Source: Eimeria necatrix (Eukaryota; Apicomplexa; Conoidasida; Eucoccidiorida; Eimeriidae). Taken from it: a stretch of DNA of 20,661 nt. The stretch lies in the NCBI RefSeq assembly GCF_000499385.1, contig NW_013654506.1, positions 1 through 20,661 of the forward strand. The letters run 5' to 3'. Both the position numbers and the translations under genes were made by a program. The notes beneath the pieces are model-generated. The model saw only the letters and a list, made by a program, of their open reading frames with translations, was not told the DNA's origin and ran no database searches. How positions within the stretch are numbered: the stretch's first letter is position 1; every line of letters begins with the position of its first letter. Of the stretch, positions 1-7,095 are shown piece by piece.

Positions 1-1
1 G

Positions 2-2620
2 GAACGGCAGGGAGAGGCCCCCGAGGCAAAGGCCCCTCCAACTCTGAGCACCACAGACAGACTGGCGGCGCTGCTGGATGCAATCGACTCAATGATCGAC
101 GTGAGGGTTTAGGGTTTAGGGTTTAGGGTTTAGGGTTTAGGGTTTAGGGTTTAGGGTTTAGGGTTCGCGGTTTAGGGTTTGGGGTTTGGGGTTCCGAATT
201 CGGGGTTTAGGGCTTGGGGTTCAGCGTGTGGCGCGCAGGGTTCGGGGCTGAGGGTTTGCCGCTTGGCTCTAGGGTTTAGGGTTTAGGGTTTAGGGTTTAG
301 GGTTTAGGGTTTGTTGCAGGCGGAGTGGCACTCGCGCACGACTCTGCGTTTCTACCAGTCCAGCGAGTTGGGGCCCCTCTTGTCTGCAGCAGAGGGGGCC
401 CCCCTTTTGGACTTTCCTTTTTTGCAAAATATAAAACCCCAGCTTTTGCTGCCGCGCATGCAGCCCCTGGAAACCCTGCTGCGGCTGCCGGCTTCGCTGC
501 AGCAAGTGGACATTCCCCTGCCGCCCCATGACCAGTGGTCCGCCTAGGGTTTAGGGTTTAGGGTTTAGGGTTTGGGGTTTGGGGCGGGGGTGGGGCCGGG
601 GTTTGGGCTTCGGGAGGGTTTTGGGGCGTTCGGGGGGGTTTCGGAGGGCTAGGTTGGCTTTGGGAGGGTTTAGGGTTTAGGGTTTAGGGTTTAGGGTTTG
701 GGAAGGTCCAGGGCGTAGCGTTTAAAAGGGCCTAGTGCTGAGGAGGGTTTAGGGTTTAGGGTTTAGGGTTTCGGGCGCAGCAGCGTTGAATGCGGGGCTT
801 GCGTTTTGGGGTGTACGTACACCGCAGGATACTGGAAGACTACTTTTTGACAATTCTCCGAAACTTTTTGCCAAACATTTCTCTTTGTGCGGAGCAGCTT
901 TTGAGAGTGCCAGTGGACCATCCGCAGTTCGACTACGTCTTGGTGGAGGTCCGCGCCAAACCCTAAACCCTAAACCCTAAACCCTAAACCCTAGCTGCGC
1001 GGGGAGCTGCGCCGCGCCGCCAGTTTTTGCGCTTCCAGCTTCTTTTTCTCTTCCCTCTGCATGCATGCGCTGGTATTAAAAAGAAATAAATGTAAATGCA
1101 TGCATGCGCTGTTAATAAAAAGGAATAAATGTAAATATAAAAAGTTTTTGAAAAATGGAATAATGGCATTTCAGAAGCAGCAGATTGGTTTCAAGAATTC
1201 CTGCAATCGCGCTGCAGCAGACCCGCGCCTCGGGCCCGCCTTCTTTGAATATTCTGCAAAATACTTTGTTAAAATGCATTTATTTTCCTTTTATACTTTT
1301 CATTTATTCTTTTTATTCTTTTGAGGATTCAAATCCGAAGATCCGCGGCAGGTGCCGGCGCGCAAGCGCGAGGTGTCTGTACACCTGAATCGGCGCGCCC
1401 GCGCGCGCGGAAAGAACGCGCAGCACCGCGAGGCCGTTTTCTTTCGAGTTTTGAATTATTTTATTTCTTTTTTATTTTATTTGCATGCGTTTAGTGCCTC
1501 TTCAGCGAAATGCTGCGGCTGCCGCGCTCTCCGATCATCAGGGGCCCCTCGGGGGCCCCCTTTGCCTACGCCCGTCTGCTGCACCGCCTCTGCCAGCTCC
1601 AAAACCCTCTCATTTCTGTTGTTGAGACTCTTCTTACAAGTCTTGTGCGTCGCTCTATTGACATGGACCACCAAACACTTCTGGTAAGTCCTTTTGACCC
1701 AGCAAGTGCAGCGCGCGCTTCCCGCGCACTTCAGGGGCCCCCAGGGGGCCCCAGAGGGCCGCCAGGGGCCTCAGGGGGCCTCCAGGGGGCCCCCAGGGGG
1801 CCCCAGAGGGCCCCCAGGGGGCCCCAGAGGGCCCTCAGGAGGCCCCAGAGGGCCCCCAGGGGCCTCAGGGGACCTCCAGGGGGCCCCCTGGGGGCCCCCT
1901 GGGGGCCCCCAGCAGCTCTCAGGGCGGGGTAGAGGGGCCTCCCGTCTTACAGGGGCCCCTCATCTTGCGGGGGCCCCTGATCTTGCAGACCTTACAGGGG
2001 CCCCTCAGCTTGAGGGGGCCCCTCAGAGGGGCCCCTCAGGGGCCCCCTGACGGCGTTGGGGCCCCTAGTGCCCAGGGGGCCCCCAGCAGAGTGTGCTGCA
2101 GCAGTTGGGGCCCCCCGAGCTGCTGGGGGTCTGCTGCTGCAGCAGGGGCCCCGTGCTGCAGCAGGGGGCCCTGTGCTGCAGCAGGGGGCCCCGTGCTGCA
2201 GCAGGGGGCCCCGTGCTGCAGCAGGGGGCCCCGTGCTGCAGCAGGGGGCCCTGTGCTGCAGTGGGTTTGCTGCTGCAGACTTTGGCGGACTTTTTTGGGT
2301 ACTGGTTAAATGCCTGGGGGGGCCCCAGCAAGCTGCTGGAAGAATGGGTTGGAGTTGGGAGGGGGCCCCCCTCCACAAAGCTCTTTATAAAGTTGGCCCT
2401 GGAGAAGGCCATGCGAATCAACTACCCAGACGCGCTCGTGGGCTAGGGTTTAGGGTTTAGGGTTTAGGGTTTAGGGTTTAGGGTTTAGGGTTTAGGGTTT
2501 GGGGTTTAGGGTTTGGGGGTTGGGGTTTGCGGTGGATGCGGGTTGTGCCCTTTTGCAGTGTATGGACACCTCTGCTAGTAACCAGCGGTCACCAGGGCTT
2601 TATAATAAATGAGCGCTTTG

Positions 2621-2685
<65 letters not shown>

Positions 2686-3700
2686 GTGGGTCTCAGGCCC
2701 TGGCTATTCCCGACTGTGTAAAGGACCTTTTGCCTCCCCGAGCAGTCCCTCAAAATCCCTATCTTTACCTCAACCCTGCCCCGTCTGAGGGGCCCCCAGG
2801 GGGCCCCCCTGGGGGCCCCCCAGGGGGGCCCCCTGGGGGCCCTTCCCAGGGGTCTGAAGGGGACAAAAAAGAGGAGGGGGGCCCCACCCAGCCCGCGGGG
2901 GGGGCCCCCTCGGGGGGCCCCCAGGGGGGCCCCCAGGGGGGCCCCCAGGGGGGCCCCCAGGGGGGCCCCCAGGGGGGCCCCCCGGGGGCCCCCGTTGGAC
3001 TTGTGGAGTTTTCTTTGCTGCGGCAAATGCTGAAGTTCTCTTTTGGAGGAGAAGAGGAAAAGAAAGAAAGTGCTGTTGGGGTGTACAGACTGCTGGTGTC
3101 TCTTGTGGGGCGCCACAAAAGCAAAGGGCCTCTGGTGCCTCCCCAGAAGTTTCAAGTTGAAGAAAGTTCGGAAGAAAGTGGGAAATTAAAACAAATTAAT
3201 TGCCTTTTGCCCTTCTTCTTGGCTAAAAGCCCCACGCATTTCGTCCAGGGTTTAGGGTTTAGGGTTTAGGGTTTGAGTTTAAAATTTGGGGTTTGGTTTT
3301 TAGGGTTTGGGGTTCAGGGGTTAGGGTTTAGGGTTTAGGGTTTAGGGTTTAGGGTTTAGGGTTTAGGGTTCGGTGGTTGTGTGCAGAGGCAGAAGGCGCC
3401 ATGGAGACTGACGCGCCGTTGGGTGCAGCAGAAGCAGCAGAAGGAGAAGACGCAGCAGCAGAAGGAGCGCAGCAGGAGGCTGCTGCAGCAGCAGACGCAG
3501 CAGCAGACGCAGCAGCAGCAGACGCAGCAGCAGCAGACGCAGCAGCAGCAGACGCAGCAGCAGCAGAAGACGCAGCAGCAGCAGAAGCAATGAACGGCAG
3601 CAACTCGCCAGCAGCAGCGGAAACGCTGGACGGAGAAGCTGCCGACGCAGCAGCAGCAGCAGCAGCAGAAGACGCAGCAGCAGCAGCAGCAGCAGAAGAC

Positions 3701-3732
<32 letters not shown>

Positions 3733-5306
3733 TGGAATGATGGAAGAAAAAGAAGAAGTCAGGGGGGCCCCCCGAGTTGTGGACACTTCCATTCTGGAGA
3801 CGTGCTGTCGAGACACCGCGGGGGCCCCCTGGAGCTTCGAGGAGGCGCTGAAGTTGTTTGTGTTTTGTCTTTTGTCTTTCGGAAGCAAAACACAAACTCA
3901 TTTAAATAGAATTCTTTCGAATTATTTGCAAACTTTTGTTTGTTTTGCAACTCAAAGTGAAGTGGACATACACCCCGCGGTGCTGCAGGCCGTCCGGAAG
4001 TTCTGGAGCACTTCGCAGCAGCGGCGAGTGGCGCAAACCCTAAATCAGCGTATAAGGGTTCCGAAACCTCCGCTTTTTCGAAATAAACCCTTTTTTGTGT
4101 TTCTTTTTCCGCAGGACTGCCCTCACTTTGCATGCATTTCTGAAAACTGGAATTCTGCAAAGAATTCGAGTGCTCCAGGAGTTGTGCGGGGAGGACGCAG
4201 ACACCCGCGGTGTGTCTGTACACCCCGTGGCCCTGACAAACCCTTTTCTAGGGTTTGCCACTTTTTCCTTTTCTTCAAATCCACTTCGAAAACTCTTTTG
4301 TTTGCAGACTCCTGGGGGCAGCTCGAGTTGGTCGAAACAGTTCTCAGAGGCGCGCTGGACGCGTGCGAAAATGCGTGCGTCGTCTAGGGTTTAGGGTTTA
4401 GGGTTTAGGGTTTAGGGTTTAGGGTTTGGGGCTTGTTGGGGCTGCTCGCCGGCGTTTACGCTAATCTAGGGTTTAGGACTCGAGGGTTTGCGTTTCAGGA
4501 GAGAAGAAGCTGCAGCAGCATCGGCGCCAATGCCAACCGACACAGAAGCAGAACAGGTGGCGAAAACCCCAAACCCTAGCACAAACCCTAAACCCTCAAA
4601 AAGGCCCTAAACCCTCAAACAAACCCTAAACCCTCAAAAAGGGCCTAAACCCTCAAACAAACCCTAAACCCTCAGACAAACCCTAAACCCTCAAACAAAC
4701 CCTAAACCCGCAATAAAGCCCCCAACCGCGGGCCTGGCAGTCCCGTTTATTTGGCTGAGTCCGCAGAGTCTTTTGTCTTTTTCTCTTTTGTTTTTTCAGT
4801 TGCTGCACTTTTTGATGGTCCATTTAATTGAAGATCTAATAAAGGAAACTTCGCCTGCGCGAAGTCGCTTTCTGTTTCTGCGCTGCATCTTCTTCGGACG
4901 CAAATATGCAGAATTTATTAATTTGAAAAAACTGAAAGAAGAGGTGAGCGGCGGCCGCAGCGGCTGGGGTGTATGTACACCGCAGTGAGCTGCGGTGTAT
5001 GTACACCGCAGCGCAGCGCCCGCGAAGGCTGCGCAGCTTTCTTCGGAAAGTTGAATTCACTTCAAGAATGAAGTGCGGGTTTTGCGGGGTTATTTGGCCT
5101 AGGGTTTTAACCAAACCGCTAGGGTTTAGGGTTTAGGGTTTAGGGTTTAGGGTTTAGGGTTTGGGTGTTTGGTGGTGCAGGTGGAGATGGTGATGAGCGG
5201 CACCGAAGATCGGCGCGTTTCGAATTTGCTGATAGTAATTGGACAAGTGCAGAAGCATTACTGCAGCACTAGCAAAGAGTGGCAAATGAAAAGTCCAGAA
5301 AGTTGA
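2..5306 (+). CDS. NCBP1: Nuclear cap-binding protein subunit 1 (CBP80), 3' part, 13 exons
   Basis: CBP80 is the large helical subunit of the nuclear cap-binding complex, which with CBP20 binds the m7G cap of pol II transcripts. Model: 2-100, 320-537, 828-948, 1495-1683, 2279-2437, 2697-3249, 3387-3861, 3958-4047, 4115-4209, 4308-4374, 4499-4556, 4800-4943, 5181-5306 (stop TGA). All phases agree, giving 797 residues in the window; the N-terminal part lies upstream. Collinear matches to the remembered family pattern: exon 1/2 Leu-rich helix then AEWHSR; exon 3 CAEQLLRVP and FDYVLVE joined directly to exon 4 CLFSEMLRLP (human VEVIFAEL); exon 5 FFGYWL, then KLALEKAMRINYP; exon 8 VLQAVRKFW; exon 10 LELVETVLRGAL; exon 12 LLHFLMVHLIEDLI. 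Exon 6 carries Gly-Gly-Pro-Pro/Gln repeats and exon 7 a long Ala-Asp/Glu run, both insertions relative to human. Least certain are the exon 7/8 boundary, the exon 8 donor (a GC donor fits phase) and the exon 6 donor inside a telomere-like unit. Confidence 0.87.
104..312. repeat. Interstitial telomere-like (TTTAGGG)n in intron 1 of the cap-binding gene
   Basis: About nine near-perfect TTTAGGG units at 104-165 are followed by degenerate GGGTTTGGGG-type units and a second clean block at 269-312. The array fills nearly all of the intron between donor GAC|GTGAGG (101) and acceptor TTGCAG (319). It lies between coding exons, so it is not a chromosome end. Confidence 0.93.
538..827 (+). repeat. Intron 2 with three telomere-like blocks and a terminal palindrome
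   Basis: TTTAGGG blocks lie at about 544-576, 667-700 and 745-770, separated by G-rich degenerate sequence. The intron starts GTCCGCCTAG, so the first telomere unit would give an in-frame TAG if the intron were retained. It ends in GGTGTACGTACACC followed by the acceptor GCAG at 824-827. The phase-2 junction rebuilds a Trp codon and joins two segments that match CBP80. Confidence 0.8.
949..1494 (+). repeat. Intron 3 with a CCCTAAA array (opposite orientation)
   Basis: The donor is GAG|GTCCGC, nearly the same as intron 2's GTCCGCC. A block of five CCCTAAA units follows at 956-993, then T-rich sequence, TGCATGC words, a GGTGTCTGTACACC palindrome variant at 1372-1385 and the acceptor GCGTTTAG. 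Direct joining of 948 to 1495 reproduces the family motif without any intermediate exon. Confidence 0.8.
1731..2262. repeat. GC-rich intron 4: GGGGGCCCC minisatellite and 20-bp CTGCAG/GGGGCCCC repeat
   Basis: The intron 1684-2278 begins GTAAGT and ends TGCTGCAG. It is packed with GGGGGCCCCCAG-like blocks to about 2065. From about 2141 to 2262 there are six copies of a 20-bp unit (GTGCTGCAGCAGGGGGCCCC). Every frame on both strands stays largely open, but the CBP80 match runs straight from exon 4 to exon 5, so I treat this as intronic. Confidence 0.82.
2443..2511. repeat. Telomere-like array in intron 5
   Basis: About nine TTTAGGG units begin six bases after the inferred donor CTC|GTGGGC at 2437/2438. 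The first unit supplies an in-frame TAG if the intron is not removed. Confidence 0.9.
2621..2682. repeat. (CTG)n microsatellite just upstream of an acceptor
   Basis: About 20 uninterrupted CTG/GCT units end 14 bases before the acceptor TCTCAG (2696), where a pyrimidine tract would normally lie. A similar CTG tract sits before the exon at 15805 in the golgin gene. Confidence 0.92.
2788..2992 (+). repeat. In-frame 12-bp GGGGGCCCCCAG/CCT repeat coding Gly-Gly-Pro-Pro/Gln
   Basis: Two blocks (about 2788-2843 and 2901-2985) within exon 6 of the cap-binding gene encode GGPP and GGPQ tetrapeptides, separated by a charged stretch SEGDKKEEGG. The same DNA words occur in intron 4 and between genes, so the repeat is not restricted to coding DNA. 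Confidence 0.85.
3248..3371. repeat. Telomere-like array filling intron 6
   Basis: TTTAGGG units at 3248-3275 and 3321-3371 flank a degenerate centre. The inferred donor CAGG|GTTTAG (3249/3250) lies inside the first unit, which would make the telomere-like repeat itself the 5' splice site. The acceptor is GTGTGCAG at 3386. Confidence 0.88.
3428..3730 (+). repeat. CAG/GAC repeats coding a poly-Ala/Asp/Glu insertion
   Basis: Imperfect GCA, GAC and GAA codon arrays within exon 7 encode runs of Ala with regularly spaced Asp and Glu. They fall where human CBP80 has a short acidic loop, so this is probably an expanded disordered linker. The Ala frame is fixed by the conserved exons on both sides. 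Confidence 0.85.
4384..4480. repeat. Telomere-like array in intron 10
   Basis: Six TTTAGGG units at 4384-4428 and a single unit near 4467 follow the inferred donor GC|GTGCGT (4375). The reading frame through the unspliced junction would end at the TAG of the first unit (4385-4387). Confidence 0.88.
4565..4712. repeat. CCCTAAA/CCCTCAAA composite repeat in intron 11
   Basis: AAACCCTAAACCCTCAAA units of about 19-21 bases are repeated about six times with small changes. This is a telomere-like unit alternating with a CCCTCAAA variant. The intron runs 4557-4799 and ends in a strong pyrimidine tract TTTTTTCAG. Confidence 0.85.
4969..5007. repeat. Paired GGTGTATGTACACC palindromes
   Basis: Two identical copies (4969-4982 and 4994-5007) of a 14-bp near-palindrome stand 25 bases apart, each followed by GCAG. 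They lie 26 and 51 bases inside intron 12 of the cap-binding gene (donor GAG|GTGAGC at 4943/4944). Confidence 0.85.
5119..5167. repeat. Telomere-like array at the 3' end of intron 12
   Basis: About six TTTAGGG units stop 13 bases before the acceptor GGTGCAG (5180) of the last cap-binding-protein exon. Confidence 0.92.
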
Positions 5307-5337
5307 ACTTAAAAAAATAAAAGAAATAAAAGAAATA

Positions 5338-5370
<33 letters not shown>

Positions 5371-6152
5371 CATTTGCATGCACTTTGCCAAGTCTGCAAA
5401 CGCATGCGAAACTGACTTCTGCGCTGTCCACTCGCAGCCCAGACAAACAAAAACATGCAAACAAAATTCAGAATTCAATCTTTTCAGAAAATTCAATCTT
5501 TTCAGAAAATTCAATCTTTTCAGAAAACCCAATTGTCCAACTTTTGTGCATGCATGCAAACTAGAGGGAAGCCCTCATAACGGAAGGAAAAAAATGCTTT
5601 TATTTCTTTTTTTTCCTCATCACCGCTCACGACTTAGCCGAAATGTCTGAATTTGCACAAACTTTCTTAACTGCATGCACTTCCCGAAGTAATTCTCCAA
5701 TTTTTTAGAGTTAGAATCTGCAAATAAGTTGTTCAAATTCGCACACGGAAAGAAAGTGGTGCAAATAATCAATGTTGCAAATATGCGTTGGATTCTTTCC
5801 TTTCCTGAGGTGTACGTACACCCCTTAGCCACTGCAAGTTGAAAGCGCCACTTGCGGCGGGAGAAGTTCATTTTTGCTTCATTTTCGTTCCAATCAAGGC
5901 TGGATCTCTACGAGCTTTCTCGTTTTTTGATTGTTTGTCTGAATTTGCCAGGAAAGTTGCATTAAATTAGCGGATTTGTGCAGAAAAGTGGTCCAGCGCT
6001 TTCCGCCGAAGTCGCTTTCTGCTGCTCGGCCGTCAGTGGCTGTCTTTCGGTTTCCGTCTTTAGTTTTTGAGTTTTTGAGTTTTTGCAATTTGAATTTTTC
6101 GTTTTTCGAGGCTGTCTTTGCGGGTTTTCTGCTTTTCGGGCTGGCGCTGCAG
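5307..6152. other. AT-rich spacer between genes with short tandem repeats
   Basis: After the TGA at 5304-5306 the sequence turns A/T-rich. AAAGAAATAA repeats occur at about 5310-5368, and three copies of an 18-bp ATTCAATCTTTTCAGAAA unit at about 5471-5526. No coding segment here is convincing on the + strand. A weak minus-strand candidate is listed separately. Confidence 0.6.
5620..5871 (-). CDS. Possible tiny two-exon gene, unknown function
   Basis: I do not recognise this one. On the minus strand an ATG at 5871 opens MNFSRRKWRFQLAVAKG. A donor GTACGT inside a GGTGTACGTACACC palindrome (exon 5871-5820) can join an acceptor TTTGCAG to exon 5717-5620, ending in RLSRER and TGA. The phases agree, giving 49 basic residues. 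The same use of the palindrome as a donor is seen in the golgin gene at 14256. The short length and lack of any family match keep this tentative; chance ORFs are common here. Confidence 0.22.
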   Translation of the reverse strand: MNFSRRKWRFQLAVAKGCTYTSGKERIQRIFATLIICTTFFPCANLNNLFADSNSKKLENYFGKCMQLRKFVQIQTFRLSRER

Positions 6153-6716
6153 CCGTGGCTGCTGCGGAGTCCAGCGGCGCGCTGCAGCGCAGCAGCGGCT
6201 GGCAGCAGCAAACAGCAGCAGCAGCAGCAGCTTTTTGGCGCTGCAGCAGCAGCAATTTGCAAAAGTGGAAAGCTGAGAGCAGCAGATTTGCAAAAGAGGA
6301 ACGCAGCAGAACTGGCTGGCGGTGGCGCCCGAGGCCGCGGGGAAAGCGCAGCTTTCTGAGTCCGGAGTTGAAAAACTTGGAATTCAAAGAAGTAAAAAGT
6401 ACTTTTAAAATCTTTTAAAAGATTTTAATTCCCCTTTTCAGAGTTTTGCTGCAGTTGGCGAGGCGCGGGGGTCCCGTCTCGCGCTGGGGCCTCGAGAGGC
6501 CGCGGCTAACCAGGACCAGCCAAGGGCCCCCGCAGGGTTTAGGGTTTAGGGTTTAGGGTTTAGGGTTTGTGCAAAACTCCGTTTCCGCTGTTTTTACCCC
6601 TTCTCTTCGCTTCACCGCTGGTCAAGACCACTGGACCACTCCGCCGGAAACCCTGCAGCAGCAGCGAACTTGTCCTGGAGGCCCCGGGCTCTGGGGCGCG
6701 CCAGGCGTGGCTGAGG
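6153..6716 (+). CDS. Exons of an unidentified Ala/Gln-rich protein
   Basis: Three phase-consistent exons: about 6153-6391 (poly-Ala, then a charged stretch and LSPELKNLEFKE), 6442-6536 (SFAAVGEARGS onward) and 6659-6716 (SSELVLEAPGSGARQAWLR). Introns are 6392-6441 (only 50 nt, GTAAAA to TTTTCAG) and 6537-6658, whose donor GCAGG|GTTTAG lies at the start of a telomere-like array. The last exon also ends on AGG|GTTTAG, in phase 0. A phase-0 acceptor at about 7086 would join it in frame to the next gene, so these could be 5' exons of the PH-like gene. Function not recognised; start not found. Confidence 0.35.
6535..6568. repeat. Telomere-like array
   Basis: About four to five TTTAGGG units directly follow a putative exon end. 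Confidence 0.9.
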
Positions 6717-7079
6717 GTTTAGGGTTTAGGGTTTAGGGTTTAGGGTTTGGCTTTTCATGAAACCTTTTCCCAAACTCTCAAACCGCCCCCGTAAACACAC
6801 GCGCTGCCTCTGCAGGCGGCCGGCTGGCCTTCGCGAGAGCGCAGCCGCCCTTTGCCACACAAACCCTAAACCCTAAACCCTAAACCCTAAACCCTAAACC
6901 CTCGCGGCGCGCCGAGGCTTGCTGCTGCCCGCAGCAGGGCTTCCGCGGCTGGCCGCGGCGAGGGTTTAGGGTTTGCGCCGGGGGTTTGGCCGAGGGTTTC
7001 GTCTCAGGGTTTGCGAGCTTCCCCGCAGCAAAAGGCATGGCGGTTCCGTGTGCCCCAAACCCTAAACCCTAAACCCTAA
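6715..7079. repeat. Cluster of telomere-like arrays in both orientations
   Basis: TTTAGGG units lie at 6715-6748, CCCTAAA units at 6860-6903, scattered AGGGTTT units at 6960-7012 and CCCTAAA units at 7056-7079. The spaces between hold GC-rich segments of 60-120 bases. The orientation switches twice, so an array facing its inverse could fold back in RNA. Confidence 0.88.
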
Positions 7080-7095
7080 TTCCGAGTTTGCGAAA

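Noticed and set aside
104..312. A true chromosome end (telomere)
   Set aside because: Coding exons of the same gene lie on both sides, and similar short arrays recur 16 kb away in both orientations.
1327..1372. An extra exon (reading DSNPKIRG) between exons 3 and 4 of the cap-binding gene
   Set aside because: Direct joining of 948 to 1495 is in phase and reproduces the conserved family sequence without a gap.
2056..2460. Long ORFs on both strands through the GGGGCCCC region
   Set aside because: Open frames are a by-product of repeats without stop words; only 2279-2437 matches a protein family.
3349..3901. Minus-strand poly-Cys, poly-Leu and poly-Ala ORFs
   Set aside because: They are read from the complement of the coding CAG array; the + frame is anchored by conserved exons on both sides.
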